A stretch of 64,000 bases of DNA from Darksidea phi. Its lineage: Eukaryota > Ascomycota > Dothideomycetes > Pleosporales > Lentitheciaceae. The stretch lies in NCBI GenBank assembly GCA_030770425.1, contig JASJFT010000199.1, positions 17,837 through 81,836 of the forward strand, given 5' to 3'. Shown piece after piece: positions 53,567-63,510 of the stretch. A program made the position numbers and the translations under genes. How positions within the stretch are numbered: the first letter of the stretch is position 1; each line of letters starts with the position of its first letter. The notes beneath the pieces are model-generated. The model was not told the DNA's origin, did no database searches, and was given only the letters and a program-made list of their open reading frames with translations.

Positions 53567-55044
53567 TCAGAAGCCGGCCAGCGGCTTGGTCTGCGCACCC
53601 AGCAACTCTACCAGCTCGCTCAGCCGCGTACCTTCGCCTAAATTCAGGACACAATCCTCTATTTGGCTCCTTTTCCCATCCTTGAGCACAGTCTGCGTCA
53701 ACGAGCGCCACTTACTGACGATTTCCTCATTCGTCAACAACGGTTTCACACCCCTAGGAGCTGGCACGAAAACTCTCACTTTGTCTTTCGTTGGATCTCT
53801 GAACACGATCGTCATCTGCTGGAACCACATCGTCTGCTTGTCCTTGCTATATTCGAGGTTCTGCTCGATCCGGACTTTTCCCACCCAGCTCCAGATCTCG
53901 TCGCGATCTAACGAGGCAGGCATAAACTGCTCCACAAGGACGTTGCGGTCAACAATCGACATGCGGCTGCAAAAGCTGCACTCATCTGAGCAGCTGTACT
54001 CTCAACAGGTCGTGCAGGCGTCCATCCTCCCTTTTTGAAAGCTGGCTCGGACATCTCAACCACAATCTCTTCTATGGCACTGATATCTTGGAGTGCATCG
54101 GGATATTGCTCTTCGACCATGCGAACGCAGTCGATAGTGCCGTGAGTTGCTGCCATGCTCGCGTAAGGCTTGACATTGATCTTCTGCAGTTCCCAACTGC
54201 GTCCCAGGCCCTCAGTGATGCGCTCAGGCGTAGTTGGCGGATCTCGCGTTCCTCCATTACCGAAGGTGGAAATGAAGCCCCCATATGGGGTCTCGAGGAC
54301 ACTGCGGATACCGGTGTATCCATTTGATACCATCAAGGCCGAGAAGAGTCCATTCCTAGCAGCGAACCCATGCTGCATACGCTTGACCATGGATTCATAT
54401 TGCGCACTCATCAAACCGCATGCCTGACTGCATGCAATGCCAACAGCTTCTTCAATCCGTTCGGCGTTCATGCCCATGGCTTTTGATACAGCTGCAGCGG
54501 CCGCAGCAGGACCAAAAACTGCTCCTGAGTGCCACCCTCGGGAAAGGATGTCTCCGCCCCATAGACCGAGCCCGATTCGCGGGCCCAGTTCGTATCCAAC
54601 AACTGCAGCGAGAAGAAATTGTGAGTCCGTTATTTCAGGGCTGTGATGCTGCACCAGAGCGAAAAGGGCTGGCAGAATCACCGACGACGAATGTATGGGA
54701 GACTCTGCATGATAATCATCCAACTCGAACGCCTGGATGAAGGACGAGTTCAGAAGTGCCGCAGCCAAGGGACCGACTTGCTATCAAATCGTCAGTGATG
54801 AGATCTACGAAGGATTTCCGTGTAGCCAGACCTTCTCCCATCCCCAGATTGAACACTTGCCCGGCGACTCCATAGTGAGCACGGCTTCGGTTCCTATTTC
54901 CCACCATGGTAAATGGGATCCGATGATTGCACATGCCACACCATCCAGGATGAGATATTTTGTTCTCGCTATGACGTCTTCCGGGATGTCGGAGAGCTGA
55001 AGAGCGGAAATCCATTCACAGAGAGCAGCTGTGATAGGCGCCAT
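53567..55044 (-). pseudogene. cis-Aconitate decarboxylase-like MmgE/PrpD protein with a frameshift
   Basis: Exon 1 is 55044-54832 (71 codons, MAPITAALCEWISALQL). The intron is 54831-54781 (51 bp, CTGAC branch, unusual GTCTGG donor). Exon 2 runs from 54780. ELDDYHAESPIHSSSVILPA (residues ~90-109) has Asp93 and a His where decarboxylases of the CAD/IRG1 type have catalytic residues. Also present are RGWHSGAVFG, VKRMQHGFAARNG and NVKPYASMAATHG, with lysines at expected places. At about 53960 the frame slips by one base between ...AAFAAACRL and VDRNVLVEQFMPASLDRDE. No GT-AG intron fits in the few bases available. The second frame runs to a normal C-terminus at 53567 (about 473 aa in all). It is a pseudogene unless the slip is a sequencing error. 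Expected role: decarboxylating an (alkyl)aconitate to an itaconate-type acid. Confidence 0.8.
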
Positions 55045-55462
55045 GTTCCGGAGTTAGTCAAAAACGAAGGACCACACGTATCGGTTTCGGCACGGCACGC
55101 GGTTCAATGTCTGTCATCCGACTTCTTGTTTGCCTTTTCACACTCGGTTCATCGAACTGGGGGCCACAATGTATATGCAGGCATGGCCGCGCATTTCGCA
55201 TTAATGGACATCATGTTCGCTCCTGCAAGTTGAACAGGCATTCGAGCCGGTCATGCATGCACGTGCGATTGGGAGGCTTCCGCTTTCAGCCATGTGAACC
55301 CTTGTTCCGGACCGAAATGCTTACACGAATGATCACCACCCTTGGAGAAGGATCCAATTCACCAACCCAGGTTTATGAAACTTGTGAACGAATCGCAATT
55401 GCAGTCGGTCTTCAGAGCTCTTCTACAATCAAACGTAGCATACGCGCCGTCATTTTCCATCT

Positions 55463-55476
55463 TCGGACCGGCCCGA
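55463..55476. promoter_or_regulatory. TCGG-N6-CCGA inverted repeat, candidate Zn2Cys6 regulator site
   Basis: TCGGACCGGCCCGA is an inverted repeat of TCGG half-sites with 6-bp spacing, the arrangement bound by PPR1/UaY-type fungal zinc-cluster regulators. It lies in the divergent promoter of two pathway genes, where a cluster regulator would be expected. A single occurrence can be chance. Confidence 0.3.
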
Positions 55477-56237
55477 GGGGGTTGCGCGCCGCAACGGGCT
55501 AGTTTGCCATACCCAATCGCGCCGATGGCTCCGTATCGGGTAGTACGAGTTTCTGTCTCATACCTGGCCCGCGAGATCTAAACCAATGGTATCAACTTTT
55601 CCAATCTGTCGAGCTTACCGCACGGTTGCAAGCCTTGTCTTGCATTGGCATCAATCTCGTCCGTTGATTACTATCGAATTGGTTTGACAGTGTCCCGCAT
55701 GCGTTACGGATGAAGAAGCACCAAAAGAATCGGTACCCCGTCCCTTATACCCGTGGACCCGTTCGGATATAAGCTCCTGTAGCTGTAAGAAGAAGTGCGT
55801 CAGTGGGTTTCTCTCATGCGCTCAGGGGTTTGACTCCGGAAACCGAGCAGCACAACTTCACTCTCATTTCCGCTCCCACTTGGAGGAAGGCATTCCTCTT
55901 CTGAAGAAGTCAGTCGTCAATTATCCGCACCCGAAACAATGGCTGCCAATGGATCCGTACTTGTACTCCCCCTGGGGTCTACAGAATTGTAGGCAACGCT
56001 CGGGTCAGTCCGCTGCTGGCCGGGCGTTGAATCTTGTTTCATTCACCACTTCAAGATGATGATACCCGATGATTAGAGTAAGCCGAGGGCCGATAGCAAG
56101 GCCGACCACCCCAGTAGGGGCAAGATGGCGTAGAACGCACATTTTCAGGACGGCCCGGACTACGCGAAGGGTTCGGGGGCTTTGAGATCTGGACAATGGC
56201 GGACTGAACGTTTGAGATGAGCGGTGAAAGATGCCAA

Positions 56238-56247
56238 GTATATATAC
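56238..56247 (+). promoter_or_regulatory. TATA box of the citrate synthase-like gene
   Basis: AGTATATATACACGG lies about 105 bp before the proposed ATG at 56348. It is followed by a pyrimidine-rich leader (TTTCTCTTCAGCACTTTCCT), typical of fungal transcription starts. This supports the ATG at 56348 over the in-frame ATG at 56231, which precedes the TATA box. Confidence 0.5.
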
Positions 56248-56347
56248 ACGGCCTACTTGTTTCTCTTCAGCACTTTCCTCTCGATCCTGCCTGCCTCCTA
56301 AGAAAATTGAACTCACTCTACCTCACCCAAACATATCTAACAGCGAC

Positions 56348-57907
56348 ATGGGCTTTGTCATGGAACAGTCATGGATGAACGTTCTGTCTCTTTCACTTAA
56401 ACTTCCACGTCAACTTGTTGGATACACACTATTCCAGCTAGCACAATGGGCATTTCACCCAAAGCTGTGGGTCATTGACCTGCGTACATTCCGAACCTAC
56501 AGTGTGCAGATCGAGCACAATGCCATACGTGCAACCGAATTCAAGAGGATGTCTCCGCTTAGCATAACGGCACGTGTGTCAGAACATTGGGCTCATGGAC
56601 TCTCGGTTCTTGACCCAGGATTCAGGAATACTGCAGTTCGACAGAGTTGCATCACATACATGTAAGTTCCCAAGAGCTTTCCGTCTTCTCGGAAGCATAC
56701 AGCTGACAATGCACAGCGATGGAAAGCGAGGCACTCTTCAGTTTCGCCAATTTGACATCGGCTACCTCTTCGCTCATCATGACTACGAAGACGTCGTGTA
56801 TCTCCTAGTGTGGGGTTGTCTGCCAACCCCCGCGTTGAAAGCAAAGTTCCGGGCTCGCATAGCCAAGCAGATGTCCCCTAGCGACTCCGTAAAGCGCACG
56901 ATCCAAGCGTTCGATCCGAAGGCTCCAGCTTTCCTGATCGTGGCCGCAGGATTATCCGCATGGGCAGCAGCGCAGCCCGAGAACGTCCCTGTGGCACGGG
57001 GCAAGTCCATCTATGACAACGACAAACAAGCAATAGATGACGGTATCTACCGAAGACTTGCTACCTTTTCGACGGTCGTTGCAATGACCTATTGCCATCA
57101 GAACGGCATCGTGTTTACAGATCGAGTCGACACCGATCTGTCGACCATTGAAAACATGCTCATCATGATGGGGAGAGTGGACTCCTTTGGCAATGCGAAT
57201 ATGGATGATGTCCGTGTGCTGACCAAGATGTGGATCTTGTTTGCCGATCATGAGATGACCAACTCCACGGCTGCTTTTCTGAACGCAGCATCTACACTGG
57301 GCGATCCTATTTCAGCATGCGTTGCATCCGTCGCATCTGGCAATGGACCCTTGCACGGTGGTGCGATCGACCTAACATATCAGCAATTCAAGTCGATGGG
57401 GAGTAGAGAGGGTGCGCGAAGTACATGGCCAATGTGCGTATGAAGAAGTGCAGACTGATGGGTGTCGGTCATCGCGTCTACAAGACTGTTGATCCGCGAA
57501 TACAGCATCTTAAGTCTCTGATGGCTACCCTCAAGCCGGCACTTTCGCAAAACACATTGTTGGACATTGCGATGGAGATTGACCGCACGGTAGCAGTGGA
57601 TCCGTACTTCACGAGGAGGAATCTCAGCATCAACGCTGACTTGTATGGGTCTTTTATTTATGCTGCCTTGTAAGTCCTGCAAGACAGTCTGATACGCAAC
57701 TGCCTGACAAAGAATGCAGAGGGTTCGATCCAAACATCTTCACTGCTCTGGCAATGACAGCACGTTGCGCAGGTGTAATGGCTCACTGGAAGGAAAGCAT
57801 GGGTGAGTCACTGACATTCATAGTTTGTTTCTACCTAACGCTCTATAGAATCACCCCCATGTTTGTGGAGGCCAAGACAGGTCTTCACCGGTGCAGGGAC
57901 GACATGA
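56348..57907 (+). pseudogene. Citrate synthase-like (alkylcitrate synthase type) gene with a frameshift
   Basis: Exons are 56348-56661, 56717-57669, 57720-57802 and 57849-57907. Introns are 55, 50 and 46 bp with GTAAGT, GTAAGT and GTGAGT donors and CTGAC or CTAAC branches. Motifs in order: IEHNAIRATEFKR, LSVLDPGFRNTAV, ITYIDGKRGTLQFR across intron 1, DHEMTNSTAAFLNAAST and GNGPLHGGAIDL (both with catalytic His), GVGHRVYKTVDPR, INADLYGSFIYAAL, CAGVMAHWKESM, and WRPRQVFTGAGTT at the end. All is as in fungal citrate synthases. Between 57411 and 57424 the frame is one base short (GREG to YMANV), just before the GHR motif, and no intron explains it. The ~60-residue N-terminus shows no obvious mitochondrial presequence, favouring a secondary-metabolism alkylcitrate synthase that joins an acyl-CoA and oxaloacetate. 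Pseudogene unless the slip is an assembly error. Confidence 0.82.
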
Positions 57908-58462
57908 CAACACGCACTCCAGTCCGAGCGTTGCGCACACAGCCTGCCCGTGCCACATGTGAAGTGGGGAGCCTCGGTAAGGCAATACCGACGCCGCGTG
58001 CGCCGTTCTTGTGCATAATCGAAAGTTCCCGCCATTTCCTTTGTTCCCCGAGAATAGATTGCAAATCAAAACCCATTGGTCCGTCCGAGAATCCAAAAGC
58101 GCCTCGTGTGACGATAAGCTCAGCTGAAGCATTCGGGGCGAAGCATCGCATTCCGCGCAAACGCTGTGCAACGTGCCTTGAACCCCGGGTAAATGAAAAC
58201 GATCAGGGCGTTCGACTACCGCCGACACAGCGTGATCCTGCGGTCAGCCTGCAAGGCGGTCCACTTGTTCGGGGCAACGCACTCAAAACGCAGGCGACAC
58301 CCTCGCCGTCGTTTGATGCCCAACTGGCAGTTGGGCACTCACACATCTTCGCCTCTGCTCTACAGCTTCCGCTAAATAGGGCGTTTTTGAACATCCTGCG
58401 GCATAAATACGAGAAACTCTTCGGGGGCGCCTTGCTCTACATTTGAACGAAGCACGAGCATC
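57908..58462. other. Intergenic region before the methyltransferase
   Basis: 555 bp with no supportable gene. Short frames on both strands lack family resemblance. It should contain the synthase terminator and the methyltransferase promoter; I see no clear TATA box. Confidence 0.5.
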
Positions 58463-59446
58463 ATGGTGTCCGAGGTCGAGCAATGGAAGAATCTTCCGCA
58501 AGAGCATATAGCTCGCTCGATGAAGATGCCCTGGTATACCCAGAGCTTTGAGCACAAGCTGACACCGTCCTTTCGGAAACTGCTTGAAGACTGGAGTGGT
58601 ATAGCGCCCGAAGACGTCATCCCACACATCTATCGAAGCGTGAGTCATAGTAAGACTAGAGTTATTTGCTGCTGATTCGAACGATAGCGCGAAGAGGCCT
58701 GGAAGGTCTTCCCTTGGCCATGTATAGGCGAGTTCTGGTTCATCGAGCAAGGTATCTTGCGACACCCTGATTACGACAAAGTCCTCGCTCGCTTGAAGGA
58801 CAGCACGACCAGCACATCTCTCAAGTTCATCGATCTCGGCACCTGTCTTGGGCAAGATCTTCGCACGCTCGCATATGATGGGGCTCCTCTCTCTAGTCTG
58901 TATGGTGCTGATGTGTTTCCCGCCTTTGAGGCAGCTGGGCATGGGCTTTTCAGGGACCAGGACCGCTTTGACTCCTCGCATTTCATCACGGGAGATATCT
59001 TTTCTGATACCGATGACTTGGCGAAATTGAGGGGATCGTGGGATATGATCCACATCGCTATGTTTCTCCATGTGTTTTCGCTCGAGGGCCAGGAGAAGGC
59101 CTGCGAGAACATGCTCCGATTGCTCAAGAATGCGCCTCATTCAACAGTCTTTGGTACGCAGACAGGAAGACTTGATGCTGGGGAGCTTGTGCTCCAACCA
59201 CCGATGTGTGAGCCGGGAGAGCATAGGACCGTCTTCCGTCATAACAAAGAGACTATGAAGGAAATGTGGGAGAAAGTTGCGAAGTCGGCAGACATAAAGG
59301 TGCAAGTCTGGACCGAGTACGACGAGAAAGATGCAGTGGAACGGGCTAAAGGCAGAAAGGAAAAGGGTGAGGAGTGGGAAAAGAGCGAAAGATTCTTCAC
59401 TGGAGATAAAGAGAGGAGGATATTCTTCAGGGTTGAGATCGTCTGA
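58463..59446 (+). CDS. SAM-dependent methyltransferase, AusD-like family
   Basis: Exon 1 is 58463-58639 (59 codons). The intron is 58640-58687 (48 bp, GTGAGT, CTGAT, TAG). Exon 2 is 58688-59446. The protein is 311 aa, a normal length for the family. Residues 106-116, FIDLGTCLGQD, form the glycine-rich SAM-binding motif I in the form typical of fungal meroterpenoid-cluster methyltransferases (AusD, Trt5 type). It is followed by LYGADVFPAFEAAGHGLFRD, WDMIHIAMFLHVF and YRHN-like FRHNKETMKEMWE. Relatives O-methylate carboxyl groups of intermediates, so methylation of a carboxylate of an alkylcitrate-type product is a reasonable inference, not shown. It is the fourth gene of the island, with an intact frame and no RIP-type stops. 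The C-terminus is Lys/Glu-rich. Confidence 0.85.
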
Positions 59447-59561
59447 GCCTGATACCAGCGGAAAGACGCTTGTAGCACCCCTTCGCTCTTGCATCAGATT
59501 ACCACTATGTGCAGCAAGTGGGCTAGTGCGAGCAAGGGCCCGTGCACCCAAGCGGCATTAG

Positions 59562-59569
59562 TATATAAA
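59562..59569 (+). promoter_or_regulatory. TATA box of the PEBP gene
   Basis: TATATAAA lies 93 bp before the ATG at 59662, within the 215-bp gap after the methyltransferase stop codon. It indicates separate transcription of the PEBP gene rather than read-through. Confidence 0.55.
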
Positions 59570-59661
59570 GAAGCCCCACAAATCAAAATCTCCATCATCT
59601 TTCAACATTTTTGACCTGGTTTGTCTCTCAATCGCAACGCGCCCCTTCCGTGCATCTAATC

Positions 59662-60207
59662 ATGCCGTCACTTCCACCAATCTTATCCTCAATCCTCCAG
59701 CAGCAAACACCTAATCTGAAAATCGAATTCCCTCAAGTCACCGTCACCACGCCCGGCCAAGCCATTGCAAAAGAGGTCGCCCAGTCGGCACCAACACTTC
59801 GCCTCCAATCAACAGATCACCACAAAGCCTACATCGCAATCTCACTGGACCCTGACGCTCCATTCGCCACATTCCCATTCCTAAGTCCAATCTTGCATAG
59901 CTGCCAAACGGGTCTCTCTGGCGCCGATGGAGACGCAGATGAAGAAGGATGGACTCGCCTCGCAGCAACCGAACAACCAGCCGCACCATGGATACCGCCA
60001 AAGCCACCTCGCATCTCGGGGCCACATCGATACGTTTTCCTTATCTGGGTGCAGCCGGAAGGCGTGACGCAGGAGAAGGTCCGGGAGATGATGGGATGGG
60101 GGGAGAATGTGGGGTTGGGTAAACGGGTAAGGTGGGATGTGGAGGGTTTTGTGAGGAAGGTTGGACTTGGTGAGATTGTTGGCGGGGCTTGGTTTATTTG
60201 TGGTTGA
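59662..60207 (+). CDS. PEBP-like protein (phosphatidylethanolamine-binding protein family)
   Basis: A single exon of 181 aa. The start at 59662 is the first ATG after the TATA box, in frame with the whole domain. Residues 63-67 are DPDAP, the anion-pocket motif. FPFLSPILHS (71-80) and SGPHRYVFLIWVQPEG (119-134) follow in normal family order. The usual Trp after LH is replaced by Ser. Secondary-metabolism PEBPs occur in maleidride clusters beside alkylcitrate synthase and dehydratase genes, where they assist anhydride dimerisation. General fungal PEBPs also exist, so the link to the pathway rests on neighbourhood. The frame is intact although RIP-mutated DNA starts about 100 bp downstream. Confidence 0.83.
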   Translation: MPSLPPILSSILQQQTPNLKIEFPQVTVTTPGQAIAKEVAQSAPTLRLQSTDHHKAYIAISLDPDAPFATFPFLSPILHSCQTGLSGADGDADEEGWTRLAATEQPAAPWIPPKPPRISGPHRYVFLIWVQPEGVTQEKVREMMGWGENVGLGKRVRWDVEGFVRKVGLGEIVGGAWFICG

Positions 60208-60299
60208 TGTTTTGCGTATGGAGATGGGGTGGTAGTATTTCTACAAGTTTGGACGTCCACCACAACCTCCACTGCCCGGTAAGAGATACGGAATATCTT

Positions 60300-62880
60300 A
60301 GAATACACTTATAAGTATAGCGCTTAAGCTAAACTATATTTATATCTATCTTATTTCTATAGTATTAATAGTTCCTAATATACTATTATTTAAAATATCG
60401 CTATAAGAAAAAGAATAAGTTATTAATTATTAAAGAATATAGTTATTTTTATATATATTAGTATTAAATTCTTATAATATACTATTTAGAGGCTTTAAGA
60501 AAATTAATTATATATTTTCTTAATTTAAATTTAAGCCTTTATTATATAATACTTATATAGTTATATTATTCTACTTATAATAATATTATTATATTCTAAA
60601 AAAGTTAGAATAAGTTAAAATCTTATATTAAATTTTTTTATTTAGATTTAAAAAACTTAGTAAACTTAATTACTAATATAATATTATATAATAATAGTAG
60701 TCCTTTCTTTTAAAAGCTTAGACTATTATTTAGTATAATATTATATTAGCTTTTAAACTAACTATAATTTTAATAATTCTATTATTCTATTATATTTTAA
60801 TATTTTAATATTCTATATAATAGAATAAATAGTAATTATATAATAATAATAGCTTTAATTTATTAATAAATATAGAAAGTTTAATTTAAAAATTTTATCT
60901 TATAAAGAAAATAAAATTAAAATTTAAAGTAACTTATAATTTATATAATTATTATAAAGTAAAGACTTAATCTTTTAATACTAATAATTTAAATAATTAT
61001 TTTAAAAATAAATACTTTACTTATTTAAATCCTAATTTAGAAGACTTTAATTTTAAGATTAGTAGAAGAAGATCTAAGAGCTAGAGATATAAGTAATAAA
61101 AATAAGAAAAAGAATATTTATAAAGAAGTATCTAGATATACTAGTTAATATAACTAATCTTATATTTATATTAAAGAATTAGAAGCTTATATAAATAAAA
61201 TAATCTTATTAATAAAGAATTATTATAGACTATAGATATTAGTTTTAGATTTTTAGTATTTTTTTATTATATTATCTTACGAAACTCTTATAATATAATA
61301 GTTATAGATAATAGAACTTAGTAAATAAAATTATACTTAATAAAAGATAGATATAATAAGTAAATAGTCTTTAAAGTAATAAGCTAGACGTAGTATAAAA
61401 ATAGTATAATAAAAGTACTATAGTTTACTTAGAAATTATTATAAAATATAGTCTATATAAGATAGTACTTTAAGTTATTACTATTAATAGGGAGAATAAC
61501 TAACTTATACTAGCTATAATCTTATATTAAAGATAATAGTTTATAAATATAGCTAGAAAATAAAGTACTATATATAGCTCTAGATAGTATAAAGTCTTAT
61601 TAAGTATAACTACTATTATAACTTTATTAATACTTATTTCTTATAAATATAAATAATTTAAAACTTTTTATAATTCTTAGAACTTAAACTAAAGTATATC
61701 TCTATAGCTTTAAAGATTATAGTACTTATATAAAAAGCTACTAGTTATTAAAATATATAAGGCTTTCTACCTTTATATATACTTATAGTAATAGTATTTT
61801 ACTAGTAATACTTAGTTAAATCTATATACTAAAGTATAGACTTCGACTTCTAGGTCTATTATACTCTATTCTATTATAGAATTAATAATAACTAAGAACT
61901 TTACTAAGCTAGTTTAGCTTTACTATATATAATATTATTATAATTATAATTCTAATTTTTAGTTTTTATTATAAAGTCTATTTTTAATTTTTAGTTTTAA
62001 ATCTCTTAATAGTTATAAAATCTTAATCTAAGTAGAATCTTTTAATATCTATAAAACTAATCTTAAAATAGAATAAATAGCTTTATCTCTTTTATAACTA
62101 TACTAATTAATATATATCCTATATATAAGTCTTAGAATAGAATAGATTTATTATCCTTTATATTAGTATATTCGAGGTAGTTCTATTATTAGATCTCTTA
62201 CTTAATCTCTCTACTATAAATAGTAATATATAAGATTTATTTTAATCTTATTCTTCTTTATATTAAAATAACTTTAATATCTTCGATATAAGAATATTAT
62301 TAGAGTAAATCGACTATTATTAAAGTTTATTTAGATAATACTAAGTCGTATAAGCTAAAGTAAAGATACTTTTACTTAATTTCTATACTCTAAGAAGTCG
62401 TTCTATAGTATATTAGTACTAGATATAGTATATTTCGAGAAGTTAAATAGTAAGAATATTTATTTTAGAAGCTAAGTTCGTTTATTAGTAAGACCTATAA
62501 GTAGATCTTTTAAAAAGATAGTTTACCTAAGAGGACTATATACTTTAAAATAAGTAGACTAACTATAGATTCTAAGTAGATACTATTTATTACTTTAATA
62601 ATTCTACTTTAATATACTCTTATATTATATTAAACTAGAGCTTTTTACTTATTATAGATTATATAAATAGTATAAATAATCGTCTTTAAATATAGTTAAA
62701 GTCTAAACTAGTTTATATTCTAAATTAGTTATATATATATTATAGTATAGATATACTAGAATTAAGATAGAATATAAGTTATACTATAAGGAATTAATAC
62801 TAAAATAAATAGAGGCTATATATATCTAATATAAATTGTTAATCTATATAGCTTTTTATATATAGAAAGTTGATAGGGTT
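60300..62880. repeat. AT-rich RIP-mutated block (right)
   Basis: Same extreme composition as the other blocks, CpA/TpG depleted and without long open frames. No LTR of the E/A/B/D or F families was seen, so this is a different repeat or several. Composition returns to normal gradually between 62830 and 63000. Confidence 0.85.
60771..60850 (-). repeat. Boundary repeat, copy 2 (inverted partner at 52195-52275)
   Basis: The reverse complement contains GAATATTAAAATATTAAAAT followed by ATAATAGAATAATAGAATTA, matching copy 1 with RIP-type differences plus a 20-bp extra segment. Inverted copies on both sides of the metabolic island suggest that one repeat family borders it. Confidence 0.45.
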
Positions 62881-63106
62881 AACGACTTACTTATACTAAC
62901 GGTTTACTTACCGGTTACGTTACGTACTAGTTACTAAACTTGGTATAATGCTACGTAATAGTAATTAGCTCCTATGCGTATATAGTAGAGAAAATTGCGC
63001 AACGAGCTTCACGCAAGCCTGTATAGCATATTCTCTATAGATTTAATTCTCTACAGCTGGGGGCATTTTCTGATTATGTTCCGTAGACAGCTTCCTGCGT
63101 AACCGC

Positions 63107-63310
63107 TCATGGATGAAAATAGCGACGCCCTGGCTGACGTGCCCCTCGCCCGCTTCCCACACTCCCCAGATGCTTTGCATACCACTTGCGGGGCCCCTCA
63201 AATCCGACTTGGCGCAAGAGGTCCTGAGGTCGCGGCACCATTTCCCGAATCATGAACTCAATGAGGAAGGTGTGTCTGACAGGCACTAGCAGGCCGGCGA
63301 GCGCTCGGGA
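63107..63310 (-). pseudogene. Unidentified protein fragment, C-terminal
   Basis: A minus-strand frame of ~67 codons has natural-looking composition: HTFLIEFMIREMVPRPQDLL followed by RQVGFEGPRKWYAKHLG. It ends in a basic tail at a TGA at 63109-63107. Upstream the frame meets an in-frame TAG near 63315. I do not recognise a family. It lies between RIP-mutated DNA and a transposase fragment, so it is probably a remnant. Confidence 0.3.
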
Positions 63311-63330
63311 CTATATGAGTAGCATAATTC

Positions 63331-63510
63331 GTGTTCTCCGCCACAAAGCCACATAATTTTCTCGGTGAACGCGAAGCGTACCTGTTCACCATTCGATGGC
63401 TTTGGCCACCAAAATCGCCAGATCTACACCCTATTGAGGACCTTCAGCGACGCCAGAAAGCTCTTCTTGAGGACCTCCGATTTAGTACAAAAAGCACCTC
63501 CCAAGCATAA
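63331..63510 (+). pseudogene. Tc1/mariner-type DDE transposase, C-terminal fragment
   Basis: The frame from 63331 to the TAA at 63508-63510 includes EREAYLFTIRWLWPPKSPDL immediately followed by HPIEDLQRR. WPPxSPDLNPIE is the hallmark of the C-terminal part of Tc1/mariner-family DDE transposases, holding the last acidic catalytic residue. No N-terminal or middle catalytic parts are nearby and there is an in-frame stop at 63325, so this is a broken remnant. It is not RIP-mutated, suggesting a low-copy or old single fragment. Confidence 0.6.

Larger units (their letters stand above)
55045..56347. promoter_or_regulatory. Divergent intergenic region between the decarboxylase-like and synthase-like genes
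   Basis: This 1.3 kb of GC-balanced DNA separates two divergently transcribed core genes and would hold their shared promoters. It contains a TCGG-N6-CCGA element (55463-55476) and a TATA box (near 56238). Open frames in it, such as plus-strand 55107-55502, have no recognisable motif, and I do not call a gene. Confidence 0.5.

Noticed and set aside
55107..55502. Open frame of 131 codons in the divergent intergenic region
   Set aside because: No domain, no introns and poor coding character; it lies in the likely promoter region.
52279..60207. A true maleidride cluster
   Set aside because: PEBP, alkylcitrate synthase and dehydratase types fit, but no PKS/hydrolase or ketosteroid-isomerase-like dimerising cyclase is in the window, and the decarboxylase points toward an alkylitaconate route. 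Kept only as an alternative.
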